Source: Kluyvera georgiana ATCC 51603 (GTDB taxonomy: Bacteria; Pseudomonadota; Gammaproteobacteria; Enterobacterales; Enterobacteriaceae). Taken from it: DNA of 64,000 nt. Below are positions 8,798 through 18,469 of this stretch, piece after piece. How positions within the stretch are numbered: position 1 is the first letter of the stretch; each line of letters begins with the position of its first letter. The notes beneath the pieces were generated by a model. The model saw only the letters and a list, made by a program, of their open reading frames with translations, did no database searches and had not been told where the DNA came from. The position numbers and the translations under genes were made by a program. The stretch lies in the NCBI RefSeq assembly GCF_001654985.1, contig NZ_LXEU01000088.1:24802-88801 (forward strand), written 5' to 3'.

Positions 8798-10546
8798 ATG
8801 CAGAACGACAAAGATCTCTCCACGTGGCAGACCTTCCGCCGACTCTGGCCAACTATTGCGCCGTTTAAAGCAGGGCTGATCGTGGCGGGCGTGGCGTTAA
8901 TCCTTAACGCAGCCAGCGATACCTTTATGTTATCGCTTCTTAAACCGTTACTGGATGATGGTTTTGGTAAAACAGACCGCTCAGTGCTGCTGTGGATGCC
9001 GCTGGTCGTTATTGGCCTGATGATCCTGCGTGGGATCACGAGCTATATTTCTAGCTACTGTATTTCCTGGGTTTCCGGCAAGGTCGTGATGACCATGCGT
9101 CGTCGGCTGTTCAGCCACATGATGGGAATGCCCGTTTCCTTCTTCGATAAGCAGTCCACCGGAACGCTGTTGTCGCGTATTACCTATGACTCTGAGCAGG
9201 TGGCGTCCTCCTCCTCCAGCGCATTGATTACCGTAGTGCGCGAAGGGGCTTCCATCATTGGCCTGTTCATCATGATGTTCTACTACAGCTGGCAGCTGTC
9301 GGTGATTCTCATTGTGCTGGCGCCTATCGTGTCGATGGCGATCCGCGTGGTGTCTAAACGCTTCCGTAGCATCAGTAAAAACATGCAGAACACCATGGGG
9401 CAGGTGACCACCAGCGCAGAACAGATGCTAAAAGGGCATAAAGAAGTGCTGATGTTCGGCGGCCAGGAAGTGGAAACCAAGCGTTTTGATAAGGTCAGCA
9501 ACAAGATGCGTCTGCAGGGGATGAAGCTGGTCTCCGCGTCGTCTATCTCTGACCCTATCATTCAGCTGATTGCCTCTCTGGCGCTGGCGTTTGTTCTGTA
9601 TGCCGCCAGTTTCCCAAGCGTTATGGAAACGTTGACCGCGGGTACCATTACCGTCGTCTTCTCGTCCATGATTGCGCTGATGCGTCCGCTAAAATCGTTA
9701 ACTAACGTCAACGCACAGTTCCAGCGCGGGATGGCGGCCTGTCAGACGCTGTTTGCCATTCTGGATAGCGAGCAGGAAAAAGACGAAGGTAAACTGGATA
9801 TCGAACGTGCTAAAGGCAGCGTTGAGTTCCGTAACGTTACCTTCACCTATCCAGGCCGCGAAACCCCGGCGCTGCAAAACATCAACCTGGCGATTCCAGA
9901 AGGGAAAACGGTGGCGTTGGTGGGGCGTTCTGGTTCTGGTAAATCTACTATCGCCAGCCTGCTAACCCGTTTCTACGATATTGACGAAGGCGAAATTCTG
10001 CTCGATGGGCACGATCTGCGCGAGTACAAACTGGCCTCTCTCCGTAATCAGGTCGCGCTGGTTTCGCAGAACGTCCACCTGTTTAACGACACGGTAGCCA
10101 ATAACATCGCCTATGCGCGTACCGACGAATTCAGCCGCGAGCAGGTTGAAGAGGCGGCACGGATGGCTTACGCGATGGACTTTATCAATAAAATGGATAA
10201 CGGTCTCGATACGGTGATTGGTGAAAACGGCGTACTGCTTTCGGGCGGCCAGCGCCAGCGTATTGCTATCGCCCGTGCGCTGCTGCGTAACAGCCCAATC
10301 CTGATCCTCGATGAAGCCACCTCGGCGCTGGATACCGAATCTGAGCGTGCGATTCAGGCGGCGTTGGATGAACTGCAGAAAAACCGCACCTCGCTGGTGA
10401 TTGCGCACCGTCTGTCCACTATCGAACAGGCTGACGAAATCATTGTGGTTGAAGACGGACGTATCGTTGAGCGGGGCAGCCATAGCGATCTGCTCGAACA
10501 GCGCGGCGTCTACGCACAGCTGCACAAAATGCAGTTTGGCGAATGA
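8798..10546 (+). CDS. msbA: Lipid A flippase MsbA (ABC transporter)
   Basis: Homodimeric ABC exporter that flips core-lipid A across the inner membrane with ATP; essential in E. coli. 582 residues, the same length. Six N-terminal membrane helices (about residues 15-305) are followed by a nucleotide-binding domain with Walker [10 protein letters not shown] (Lys382 by E. coli numbering), signature LSGGQRQR, Walker [13 protein letters not shown] and the H-loop histidine in VIAHRLST. It overlaps lpxK by four bases (ATGA), the usual translationally coupled msbA-lpxK pair. Confidence 0.98.
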   Translation: MQNDKDLSTWQTFRRLWPTIAPFKAGLIVAGVALILNAASDTFMLSLLKPLLDDGFGKTDRSVLLWMPLVVIGLMILRGITSYISSYCISWVSGKVVMTMRRRLFSHMMGMPVSFFDKQSTGTLLSRITYDSEQVASSSSSALITVVREGASIIGLFIMMFYYSWQLSVILIVLAPIVSMAIRVVSKRFRSISKNMQNTMGQVTTSAEQMLKGHKEVLMFGGQEVETKRFDKVSNKMRLQGMKLVSASSISDPIIQLIASLALAFVLYAASFPSVMETLTAGTITVVFSSMIALMRPLKSLTNVNAQFQRGMAACQTLFAILDSEQEKDEGKLDIERAKGSVEFRNVTFTYPGRETPALQNINLAIPEGKTVALVGRSGSGKSTIASLLTRFYDIDEGEILLDGHDLREYKLASLRNQVALVSQNVHLFNDTVANNIAYARTDEFSREQVEEAARMAYAMDFINKMDNGLDTVIGENGVLLSGGQRQRIAIARALLRNSPILILDEATSALDTESERAIQAALDELQKNRTSLVIAHRLSTIEQADEIIVVEDGRIVERGSHSDLLEQRGVYAQLHKMQFGE

Positions 10547-11523
10547 TAGCGAAGATCTGGTCAGGCGAATCGCCGCTCTGGCGGCTGCTGCTGCCGCTCT
10601 CCTGGCTGTACGGCCTGGTGAGCGGCGTGATTCGCCTGTGCTATCAGCTAGGGCTGAAGAAATCCTGGCGCGCGCCGTGTCCGGTCGTGGTTGTGGGGAA
10701 CCTGACGGCGGGCGGCAACGGTAAAACGCCGGTGGTTATCTGGTTAGTGGAACAGCTTCAACGGCAGGGCGTGCGTGTTGGCGTGGTTTCTCGCGGCTAC
10801 GGTGGCAAAGCGGACAGCTATCCGCTGCTGCTGAATGCCGATACCACCACCGCGCAGGCCGGCGACGAACCGGTGCTGATTTTCCAGCGTACCGGCGTGC
10901 CCGTCGCCGTTTCCCCAGTGCGGGTCGATGCGGTGAAGGCGCTGTTAGCCGCCCACGATCTTCAGCTGATCGTCACCGATGACGGTTTGCAGCACTACCG
11001 ACTGGCCCGCGATAAAGAGATCGTCGTGATCGATGGCGTGCGCCGCTTTGGTAATGGCTGGTGGCTACCGGCCGGGCCGATGCGTGAACGCGCTTCACGC
11101 CTGGAAACGGTCGATGCCCGGATCGTCAACGGCGGCGAAGCGCTGCCGGGAGAAATTCCGATGAGGTTACGTCCGGGAGACGCCGTCAATCTGCTGACGG
11201 GTGAGCGGCAGCCCGTTTCCACACTACAAAACGTAGTGGCGATGGCCGGTATTGGTCACCCGCCGCGCTTTTTTGCCACGCTGAATGATTGCGGTTTGCA
11301 GCCTGTACGTACGGTGGCGCTGGCCGATCATCAGGCGTTGAGCGAAGCTGACGTCCAGGAGCTGGTCTTGCCGGGGCAGGCGCTCATCATGACCGAGAAA
11401 GATGCGGTAAAATGTCGCCGCTTCGCGCAGAAAAACTGGTGGTATCTGCCGGTGGACGCCGTACTTTCCGGCGATCGCGCGCAGACGCTGCTGCAGGAAT
11501 TGATTACCCTCGCACGGCGCTAA
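10543..11523 (+). CDS. lpxK: Tetraacyldisaccharide 4'-kinase LpxK
   Basis: Adds the 4'-phosphate to the lipid A disaccharide, giving lipid IVA; membrane-associated and essential. 326 residues against 328 in E. coli. An N-terminal amphipathic helix is followed by an unusual P-loop, [12 protein letters not shown] (Lys61), and VSRGYGG; further on are VTDDGLQHY (catalytic acidic residues), [22 protein letters not shown] and [12 protein letters not shown]. Starts inside the msbA stop codon. Confidence 0.96.
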   Translation: MIAKIWSGESPLWRLLLPLSWLYGLVSGVIRLCYQLGLKKSWRAPCPVVVVGNLTAGGNGKTPVVIWLVEQLQRQGVRVGVVSRGYGGKADSYPLLLNADTTTAQAGDEPVLIFQRTGVPVAVSPVRVDAVKALLAAHDLQLIVTDDGLQHYRLARDKEIVVIDGVRRFGNGWWLPAGPMRERASRLETVDARIVNGGEALPGEIPMRLRPGDAVNLLTGERQPVSTLQNVVAMAGIGHPPRFFATLNDCGLQPVRTVALADHQALSEADVQELVLPGQALIMTEKDAVKCRRFAQKNWWYLPVDAVLSGDRAQTLLQELITLARR

Positions 11524-11551
11524 ACCGCGTCGGCGATAGCAGGGGAACGGC

Positions 11552-12784
11552 ATGGCAGAACTGCAACTCACCCTTCGCGCCGCGCGGAATGTGCATCTGG
11601 CGGCACAGGGCCTTCTTACCCGTCCACGTCGTCAGCCCCAGACGACGGATATTCTCCGTACCATTCAGCAAATGTCTTTGCTGCAAATCGATACCATCAA
11701 CGTGGTGGCCCGCAGCCCGTATCTGGTGCTCTTCAGCCGTCTTGGTGCCTATCCTTCCTCGTGGCTCGATGATGCGCTCGCGCGCGGTGAGCTGATGGAG
11801 TACTGGGCGCATGAAGCGTGTTTCCTGCCGCGCAGCGATTTTGCGCTGGTGCGCCATCGTATGCTGGCGCCGCATAACATGGGCTGGAAATATCACCAAA
11901 GCTGGATGGATGAGCACGCTACCGAGATTGCGGCACTGAAAGCGCATATCGCTGAGAATGGCCCGGTGCGCTCCGCCGATTTTGCTCACCCGCGTAAGGG
12001 GCAGAGCGGCTGGTGGGAATGGAAACCGCACAAGCGGCACCTTGAGGGGCTGTTTACCGCGGGCGAAGTGATGGTGGTAGAACGCCGAAACTTCCACCGC
12101 GTTTACGATCTGACGGAACGCGTCATGCCGCAGTGGGACGATCGCCGGGATGCGCTCGCGCAGCCGCAGGCCGAAGCCCTGATGCTGGAAAACAGCGCCC
12201 GCAGCCTGGGCATTTTTCGTCCTCAATGGCTGGCGGACTATTATCGGCTGCGCCAGCCGGATCTCCGCGCGCTGTTGGCACAGTGGCAAGAACAAGGGCA
12301 GGTGGTACCGGTAAACGTTGAACAGCTTGGCGAGATGTGGGGTCACCACAGTCTGCAATCCGAGTTGGTGCGGGCGGCGGAAGGTAAGCTCAATGCTACC
12401 CACAGTGCGGTGTTGTCACCCTTCGATCCGGTGGTTTGGGATCGTAAACGTGCTGAACAGTTTTTCAACTTTACCTATCGTCTGGAGTGCTACACGCCTG
12501 CGCCGAAACGGCAGTACGGCTATTTCGTCCTACCGTTGCTGCACCGCGGCGAGTTAGTTGGCCGTATGGACAGCAAAATGCACCGTAGCGACGGCGTGCT
12601 GGAGATTTTCGCTCTGTACCTGGAAGAGGGGGTACGGGTCAGCCAGCATCTGGAAAAAGGCTTGATGCAGGCCATCAACGACTTTGCTCGCTGGCAAGGC
12701 GCGACGCGCGTGACCTTCGGCGCGGTGGCGGAAAAACTCTTTCTCCATCAACGACACGGTTGGGAGATTGACGCCGACCGGTAG
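11552..12784 (+). CDS. ycaQ: Crosslink-repair DNA glycosylase YcaQ (HTH_42 family)
   Basis: Winged-helix glycosylase of the AlkZ/AlkX family; E. coli YcaQ unhooks interstrand crosslinks and removes bulky N7 adducts. 410 residues, as in E. coli. The catalytic QxD motif is LLQIDTINVVARSP (Gln45, Asp47), followed by YWAHEACFLPRSDF, GPVRSADF and SPFDPVVWDRKRAEQFFNF. It lies downstream of lpxK and before ycaR-kdsB, as in K-12. Confidence 0.94.
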   Translation: MAELQLTLRAARNVHLAAQGLLTRPRRQPQTTDILRTIQQMSLLQIDTINVVARSPYLVLFSRLGAYPSSWLDDALARGELMEYWAHEACFLPRSDFALVRHRMLAPHNMGWKYHQSWMDEHATEIAALKAHIAENGPVRSADFAHPRKGQSGWWEWKPHKRHLEGLFTAGEVMVVERRNFHRVYDLTERVMPQWDDRRDALAQPQAEALMLENSARSLGIFRPQWLADYYRLRQPDLRALLAQWQEQGQVVPVNVEQLGEMWGHHSLQSELVRAAEGKLNATHSAVLSPFDPVVWDRKRAEQFFNFTYRLECYTPAPKRQYGYFVLPLLHRGELVGRMDSKMHRSDGVLEIFALYLEEGVRVSQHLEKGLMQAINDFARWQGATRVTFGAVAEKLFLHQRHGWEIDADR

Positions 12785-12835
12785 CGCTCTATGATATGCT
12801 GCACTGGTTTTCGATACGGCCCATCAGGAGGAACC

Positions 12836-13018
12836 ATGGATCACCGTCTACTTGAAATTATTGCCTGCCCGGTTTGCAACGGCAAACTCTACTACAGCCA
12901 GGACAAGCAAGAACTGATTTGCAAACTTGATAATCTGGCGTTTCCCCTGCGTGACGGTATCCCCGTATTGCTGGAAAACGAAGCCCGCGTTTTAGCCGCT
13001 GAAGAGAACAGACCATGA
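12836..13018 (+). CDS. ycaR: Trm112-like small protein YcaR (UPF0434)
   Basis: 60 residues, same as E. coli YcaR. Begins [18 protein letters not shown] and has the Trm112-like pattern of one CPVC knuckle, one further cysteine (ELICKLD) and the conserved [13 protein letters not shown]. Strong AGGAGG ribosome site at 12827-12832 sets the start at 12836. Its stop overlaps the kdsB start by four bases, so the two are coupled. Function is unknown. Confidence 0.92.
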   Translation: MDHRLLEIIACPVCNGKLYYSQDKQELICKLDNLAFPLRDGIPVLLENEARVLAAEENRP

Positions 13019-13761
13019 GTTTCGTTGTGATTATTCCGGCGCGTTTTGCCTCTACGCGCCTGCCGGGTAAGCCGTTGCAGGATATCAACGGTAAGCCAAT
13101 GATTGTGCATGTGCTGGAGCGCGCGCGTGAATCCGGGGCTGAACGTATTATTGTGGCTACCGACCATCCTGAGGTGGCGAAAGCCGTTGAAGCGGCGGGC
13201 GGCGAAGTGTGCATGACCCGTGCCGATCATCAGTCGGGCACCGAACGTCTGGCGGAAGTGGTGGAAAAATGCGCCTTCAGCGATGACACCGTTATCGTTA
13301 ATGTGCAGGGCGACGAGCCGATGATCCCGGCGGTTATTATCCGCCAGGTAGCGGAAAACCTGGCCGCGAGCCAATCCGGTATGGCGACTCTCGCGGTACC
13401 GATTCACGATGCGGAAGAAGCGTTTAACCCTAATGCGGTAAAAGTGGTCATGGATAAAGACGGCTACGCGCTGTATTTCTCCCGTGCGACCATTCCGTGG
13501 GATCGTGACCGCTTTGCCAAAAGCCGCGAAGAAATTGGCGACACCCTGCTGCGGCACATCGGTATCTACGGTTACCGCGCCGGGTTTATTCGTCGCTACG
13601 TCAACTGGGCGCCAAGTCCGCTGGAACACATTGAGATGCTCGAGCAGCTCCGCGTGCTGTGGTACGGTGAAAAAATCCACGTTGCCGTCGCCAAAGAAGT
13701 GCCGGGGACGGGCGTTGATACGCCAGAAGATCTGGCCCGCGTCCGCGCCGAACTGAAGTAA
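13015..13761 (+). CDS. kdsB: CMP-Kdo synthetase KdsB
   Basis: Activates Kdo with CTP to CMP-Kdo for transfer onto lipid IVA. 248 residues, same as E. coli. Nucleotidyltransferase fold with N-terminal [16 protein letters not shown] (CTP-binding), [14 protein letters not shown] and [12 protein letters not shown], ending in [13 protein letters not shown]. Coupled to ycaR by a four-base overlap. With msbA and lpxK it makes this a lipopolysaccharide-assembly stretch. Confidence 0.97.
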   Translation: MSFVVIIPARFASTRLPGKPLQDINGKPMIVHVLERARESGAERIIVATDHPEVAKAVEAAGGEVCMTRADHQSGTERLAEVVEKCAFSDDTVIVNVQGDEPMIPAVIIRQVAENLAASQSGMATLAVPIHDAEEAFNPNAVKVVMDKDGYALYFSRATIPWDRDRFAKSREEIGDTLLRHIGIYGYRAGFIRRYVNWAPSPLEHIEMLEQLRVLWYGEKIHVAVAKEVPGTGVDTPEDLARVRAELK

Positions 13762-13767
13762 TCCTGC

Positions 13768-13790
13768 CGCCCCCTGGTTCTCAGGGGGCG
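13768..13790 (+). terminator. Terminator-like hairpin after kdsB
   Basis: Perfect 9-bp GC-rich stem CGCCCCCTG (13768-13776) / CAGGGGGCG (13782-13790) with a 5-base loop, followed by a weak T-rich TCTTCC. Position after kdsB suits a terminator; the poor T run lowers certainty. Confidence 0.65.
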
Positions 13791-13901
13791 TCTTCCTGCC
13801 GAGTATTTCTGACTTTCTGTTTCAATTTTGATCTTGTCTGGTGAAATTCACTTTTCATATGCTCATTATGAAAGCAATGGCTTTTATGGGGGTAATCTGT
13901 C

Positions 13902-14795
13902 ATGGAACAGCTACGGGTAGAACTTAGCCATCTGTTGGGTGAATCGCTCAGCCGTGTGGAGTGCATCAATGAGCAGACGGATACCGCATTGTGGTCGCTG
14001 TATGATGCCGAAGGCAATCCCATGCCGCTGCTGGCGCGCAGCTTTACGTCCCCCGGCCTGGCTCGCCAGCTGGCGTGGAAATTCTCAACGCTGGCGCGTC
14101 ACGGCACCGTGCGGATGCCGGTAGTGTATGGCGTGATGACCCACGAAGAACACCCTGGGCCGGATGTCCTGCTGCTGGAGCGACTGCGGGGAGTTTCTGC
14201 TGAAGCGCCCACCCGTAATCAGCAACGTTGGGATGCGCTAAAAGATCAGATTGTGGAAGCGCTGCTGGCGTGGCATCGAGTCGATAGTGCGGGCTGCGTA
14301 GGTTTTGTGGATAGCACTCAGGAAAACAGCTGGCCGCAATGGTATCGACAGCGAATTGAAGTGCTGTGGGGCACGCTGAATCTGTATCAGAACACTGGGC
14401 TGACCATGCAGGATAAGCGGCTGCTGTTCCGCACCCGCGAATGTCTGGAGGCGCTGTTTGAGGGCTTTAGCGATAACTGCGTGTTGGTACATGGGCATCT
14501 TACTTTGCGCAGCATGCTGAAAGATTCGCGCAGCGATCAACTGCTGGCGATGGTTAGCCCGGGGCCGATTCTGTGGGCGCCGCGGGAATACGAGCTGTTT
14601 CGCCTGCATGAAAGCCCGCAGGCGGAACAGCTGTTATGGCACTACCTCCAGCGCGCGCCGGTCGCCGAAGCGTTTCTTTGGCGGCGCTGGCTGTACCTCC
14701 TGTGGGATGAGGTCGAGAAGCTGGTCAACACGGGGAAATTTACCCGCGCCAATTTTGACCTGGCCTCGAAATCACTGCTCCCCTGGCTCTCCTGA
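13902..14795 (+). CDS. ycbJ: YcbJ, phosphotransferase-like protein of unknown role
   Basis: 297 residues, same as E. coli YcbJ. The sequence has the layout of the aminoglycoside phosphotransferase/choline kinase-like fold: an N-terminal lobe ending in PDVLLLERLRGVS and a central VLVHGHLTLRSMLKD segment placed where such kinases carry their catalytic loop, but without the usual HGD-x4-N. Activity is therefore doubtful. Its 3' end overlaps the convergent elyC by 24 bases. Confidence 0.88.
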   Translation: MEQLRVELSHLLGESLSRVECINEQTDTALWSLYDAEGNPMPLLARSFTSPGLARQLAWKFSTLARHGTVRMPVVYGVMTHEEHPGPDVLLLERLRGVSAEAPTRNQQRWDALKDQIVEALLAWHRVDSAGCVGFVDSTQENSWPQWYRQRIEVLWGTLNLYQNTGLTMQDKRLLFRTRECLEALFEGFSDNCVLVHGHLTLRSMLKDSRSDQLLAMVSPGPILWAPREYELFRLHESPQAEQLLWHYLQRAPVAEAFLWRRWLYLLWDEVEKLVNTGKFTRANFDLASKSLLPWLS

Positions 14796-15551
14796 ATCGC
14801 CTTTCAGCCATTGCCAGATGCGCCCCAGCGTTTCATAGCCTACCCGGTCGCTGTGCATCAGCCATACCGGGGAAGGGATAATGCGCTCCCACGGATTAAG
14901 CGGCGAGGCAATGGCCAGCTGGTTCGCCGGAGCAGGCAGCGGGTGAAGGCCTACCTGCTGAAAGAAAATCATCGCACGCGGCAGGTGCGAAGCCGACGTT
15001 ACCAGCAGGAATGGGGCATCGCCGATGGCGGCTTTCACCGCGCTTGCCTCTTCTTCAGTATCTTTTGGGGTATCCAGCACGATAATCTCGCTGCGCGGTA
15101 CGCCAAGGCTTTCCGCGACCCGCGCACCCGCTTCAGCGGTACTGACCGGGTTGGTCAATGCCCGGGCGCCGGTGAAGATCAGCTTCGATCCCGGATTGGC
15201 CTGCCACAGACGAATCCCTTCCGCCAGACGCGGCAGACTGTTGCTTATCAAGTTCGAGCTGGGCGCCCACTGTGGGTTCCACGTATAGCCGCCGCCAAGT
15301 ACCACTACATACTGCGCAGAGGGGGCGCCGCGCCAGGTGGGGTACTTATCCTCAATGGGTTTTAGCAGGCCATCCGCAACGGGCTGCAGGCTTAGCAGCA
15401 GTAAAAAAAGCCAGCCGGCGGTGATGGCGCATTTGCCCAGCTTCTGGAAGCGGGTAAACCACACCAGGACTATTCCCAAACCGATCAATAAAAGCAGTAA
15501 AGGTAGCGGCAGCATCATGCCGCCGATAAACTTTTTCAGCATAAAAAGCAT
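14772..15551 (-). CDS. elyC: Envelope biogenesis factor ElyC
   Basis: Inner-membrane DUF218 protein (YcbC); in E. coli its loss blocks peptidoglycan assembly at low temperature and disturbs undecaprenyl-phosphate use. 259 residues. Two N-terminal membrane helices (about 8-60) precede the DUF218 domain with YVVVLGGGYTW, LPRLAEGIRLW, KLIFTG, DTPKDTEEEA and LLVTSASHLPRAM. The start at 15551 matches E. coli MLF-LKK; the longer upstream frame runs into cmoM and was rejected. Divergent from cmoM with about 120 bases between. Confidence 0.94.
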   Translation of the reverse strand: MLFMLKKFIGGMMLPLPLLLLLIGLGIVLVWFTRFQKLGKCAITAGWLFLLLLSLQPVADGLLKPIEDKYPTWRGAPSAQYVVVLGGGYTWNPQWAPSSNLISNSLPRLAEGIRLWQANPGSKLIFTGARALTNPVSTAEAGARVAESLGVPRSEIIVLDTPKDTEEEASAVKAAIGDAPFLLVTSASHLPRAMIFFQQVGLHPLPAPANQLAIASPLNPWERIIPSPVWLMHSDRVGYETLGRIWQWLKGDSGEPGEQ

Positions 15552-15674
15552 TCTATTGAGTACCTTTTTTAACCATCTGACGCATGAATGCAGGGATATT
15601 ACACCAGATAGCTTCATTCTCGCCGTGGGTGTGACAAAATAGACCTTTTGTGGCTGGTGATGGAAGGACGTCCC

Positions 15675-16469
15675 GTGCAGGATCGCAATTTCGATGACAT
15701 TGCGGAAAAGTTTTCGCGCAATATTTATGGCACCACCAAAGGCCAGCTGCGCCAGGCTATTCTGTGGCAGGATCTGGACGTGCTGCTGTCGACCATGGGA
15801 TCGCAGCCGCTGCGCATTCTGGACGCCGGCGGCGGTGAAGGCCAGACGGCGATCAAAATGGCGGAGCGCGGTCATCATGTGACGCTGTGCGATCTTTCTG
15901 CCGAGATGATCGCCCGCGCAAGTCAGGCTGCCAGCGACAAAGGTGTGAGCCACAACATGCATTTCATACAATGCGCGGCGCAGGACGTGGCCGGGCATTT
16001 GGAAAGCCCGGTTGATCTGATATTGTTTCACGCTGTACTGGAGTGGGTAGCCGAACCGCAGGAGGCGTTAAAAACGCTGTGGTCGGTGCTGCGTCCAGGC
16101 GGCGCATTATCATTAATGTTCTACAATGCAAACGGCCTGTTGATGCATAACATGGTGGCGGGCAACTTTGATTATGTTGCTCTTGGCATGCCGAAAAAGA
16201 AAAAGCGTACGCTGTCGCCGAACTACCCGCGCGACCCGCAGCAGGTCTATGGCTGGCTGGAAGAGATTGGCTGGCAAATTAACGGGAAAACCGGCGTGCG
16301 AGTGTTTCATGACTATCTGCGCGACAAGCATAAGCAACAGGATTGCTATGACATCCTGCTGGAGCTGGAAACGCGCTATTGCCGTCAGGAACCTTATATC
16401 AGCCTGGGGCGCTATATTCATGTCACCGCGCTTAAGCCGCAGACAGAAACAAGGATAAACGATGAGTGA
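15675..16469 (+). CDS. cmoM: tRNA (cmo5U34)-carboxymethyl-ester methyltransferase CmoM
   Basis: SAM-dependent methyltransferase (old name SmtA) that makes the methyl ester mcmo5U at the wobble base of some tRNAs. 264 residues. SAM motif I is [18 protein letters not shown], followed by CDLSAEMI and [14 protein letters not shown] at 15675 was chosen because it matches the family start ([12 protein letters not shown]) and has GGAAGG seven bases upstream; ATG at 15660 is the alternative. First gene of the muk operon, overlapping mukF by eight bases. Confidence 0.94.
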   Translation: MQDRNFDDIAEKFSRNIYGTTKGQLRQAILWQDLDVLLSTMGSQPLRILDAGGGEGQTAIKMAERGHHVTLCDLSAEMIARASQAASDKGVSHNMHFIQCAAQDVAGHLESPVDLILFHAVLEWVAEPQEALKTLWSVLRPGGALSLMFYNANGLLMHNMVAGNFDYVALGMPKKKKRTLSPNYPRDPQQVYGWLEEIGWQINGKTGVRVFHDYLRDKHKQQDCYDILLELETRYCRQEPYISLGRYIHVTALKPQTETRINDE

Positions 16470-17784
16470 ATTTTCCCAGACAGTCCCCGAACTGGTTGCC
16501 TGGGCCAGAAAAAATGATTTCGCCATTTCGCTCCCCGTCGATAGGCTCTCATTTTTGCTGGCCATTGCAACGCTGAACGGCGAGCGGCTGGAAGGTGAAA
16601 TGACGGAAGGCGAGCTGGTGGATGCGTTCCGTCACGTCAGTGATGCGTTTGAGCAAACCAGTGAAACCATCGGTACGCGCGCCAACAACGCGATTAACGA
16701 TCTGGTTCGCCAACGTCTGCTGAACCGCTTTACCAGCGAGATCACGGAAGGAAACGCCATCTATCGTCTGACGCCGCTGGGCATTGGCATTACCGACTAC
16801 TATATTCGTCAGCGCGAGTTTTCGACGCTGCGCCTGTCAATGCAGCTGTCGATTGTGGCCAGCGAGCTGAAAAGAGCCGCCGATTCGGCGGAAGAGGGCG
16901 GCGATGAGTTTCACTGGCACCGTAACGTCTACGCGCCGCTGAAATATTCGGTGGCGGAGATTTTCGACAGCATCGACCTGACGCAGCGCATCATGGATGA
17001 GCAGCAACAGTCGGTCAAAGATGACATCGCGCAGTTGCTGAATAAAGACTGGCGCGCGGCGATCTCCAGCTGTGAGCTTTTGCTGTCCGAAACATCCGGC
17101 ACGCTGCGCGAATTGCAGGATACGCTGGACGCGGCGGGCGATAAGCTGCAGGCTAACCTGCTGCGCATTCAGGATGCGACGCTGAGCCATAACGATCTGC
17201 ATTTTGTCGACCGCCTGGTGTTCGACCTGCAAAGTAAGCTCGACCGTATCGTTAGCTGGGGCCAGCAGGCAATTGACCTGTGGATCGGCTACGACCGTCA
17301 CGTGCATAAGTTTATCCGTACCGCTATCGATATGGATAAAAACCGCGTCTTTGCTCAACGCCTGCGCCAGTCGGTGCAGTCGTACTTTGATGCGCCGTGG
17401 GCGCTCACCTATGCCAGCGCCGACCGTTTGCTGGACATGCGTGATGAAGAGATGACGCTGCGCGATGAAGAGGTCACCGGCGAACTTCCGCCAGATTTAG
17501 AGTACGAAGAATTTAACGAAATCCGCGAACAGCTTGCCGCGTTGATCGAAGAACAGTTGGCTATCTATAAAACCAAACAGCTGCCGCTGGACCTCGGTCT
17601 GGTGGTGAAAGAGTATCTGGCTCAATATCCGCGAGCGCGCCACTTCGACGTTGCGCGTATTGTGGTTGACCAGGCGGTTCGTTTGGGCGTAGCGCAAGCA
17701 GATTTCACCGGACTGCCAGCCAAATGGCAGGCAATTAATGATTACGGAGCCAAGGTACAGGCGCATGTCATTGACAAATATTGA
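16462..17784 (+). CDS. mukF: Condensin kleisin subunit MukF
   Basis: Kleisin of the MukBEF complex; bridges the MukB heads and binds MukE. 440 residues, same as E. coli. N-terminal winged-helix dimerisation domain, central helical bundle ([16 protein letters not shown]), an acidic linker ([24 protein letters not shown]) that touches MukB heads, and a C-terminal winged helix (about 350-440). Overlaps mukE by 20 bases. Confidence 0.97.
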   Translation: MSEFSQTVPELVAWARKNDFAISLPVDRLSFLLAIATLNGERLEGEMTEGELVDAFRHVSDAFEQTSETIGTRANNAINDLVRQRLLNRFTSEITEGNAIYRLTPLGIGITDYYIRQREFSTLRLSMQLSIVASELKRAADSAEEGGDEFHWHRNVYAPLKYSVAEIFDSIDLTQRIMDEQQQSVKDDIAQLLNKDWRAAISSCELLLSETSGTLRELQDTLDAAGDKLQANLLRIQDATLSHNDLHFVDRLVFDLQSKLDRIVSWGQQAIDLWIGYDRHVHKFIRTAIDMDKNRVFAQRLRQSVQSYFDAPWALTYASADRLLDMRDEEMTLRDEEVTGELPPDLEYEEFNEIREQLAALIEEQLAIYKTKQLPLDLGLVVKEYLAQYPRARHFDVARIVVDQAVRLGVAQADFTGLPAKWQAINDYGAKVQAHVIDKY

Positions 17785-18469
17785 ACAAGTGATGCCGGTT
17801 AAACTGGCACAGGCCCTGGCCAACCCCCTTTTCCCTGCGCTGGATAGCGCGCTGCGTGCGGGCCGCCACATCGGCCTGGACGAGCTCGACAACCACGCTT
17901 TTTTGATGGATTTCCAGGAGTACCTGGAAGAGTTTTACGCCCGCTACAACGTTGAACTGATCCGCGCGCCGGAAGGGTTCTTCTATCTGCGTCCGCGCTC
18001 TACCACGCTGATTCCGCGTTCGGTTCTCTCCGAACTGGACATGATGGTCGGCAAAATCCTTTGCTACCTCTACCTCAGCCCGGAACGCCTGGCAAATGAA
18101 GGCATCTTCACCCAGCAGGAGCTGTACGATGAGCTGCTGGCGCTGGCCGATGAAGCCAAGCTGTTGAAGCTGGTTAATAACCGTTCCACCGGCTCTGACC
18201 TTGACCGTCAGAAGTTACAGGAAAAGGTGCGCTCTTCGCTCAACCGCCTGCGCCGTTTGGGTATGGTGTGGTTTATGGGCCATGACAGCAGCAAATTCCG
18301 CATCACCGAATCGGTGTTTCGCTTCGGCGCCGACGTACGTTCCGGCGATGACGCGCGCGAAGCGCAGCTGCGCATGATTCGCGACGGTGAAGCCATGGCG
18401 ATTGAAAACCATCTGCAGCTCAATGACGAGAACGACGACCATCAGCAGGATAGCGGGGAGGAAGAATAA
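17765..18469 (+). CDS. mukE: Condensin accessory subunit MukE
   Basis: KITE-type subunit of MukBEF, made of two winged helices; binds MukF and DNA. 234 residues by the start [11 protein letters not shown] at 17765, identical in length to E. coli; the earlier GTG at 17738 lies further inside mukF. Conserved core [32 protein letters not shown], with an acidic tail. Stop and mukB start share one base (TAATG). Confidence 0.97.
   Translation: MSLTNIEQVMPVKLAQALANPLFPALDSALRAGRHIGLDELDNHAFLMDFQEYLEEFYARYNVELIRAPEGFFYLRPRSTTLIPRSVLSELDMMVGKILCYLYLSPERLANEGIFTQQELYDELLALADEAKLLKLVNNRSTGSDLDRQKLQEKVRSSLNRLRRLGMVWFMGHDSSKFRITESVFRFGADVRSGDDAREAQLRMIRDGEAMAIENHLQLNDENDDHQQDSGEEE

Noticed and set aside
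14772..16031. Longer elyC frame of 419 codons
   Set aside because: The upstream 160 codons are opposite cmoM and unlike the family; the family start is at 15551.
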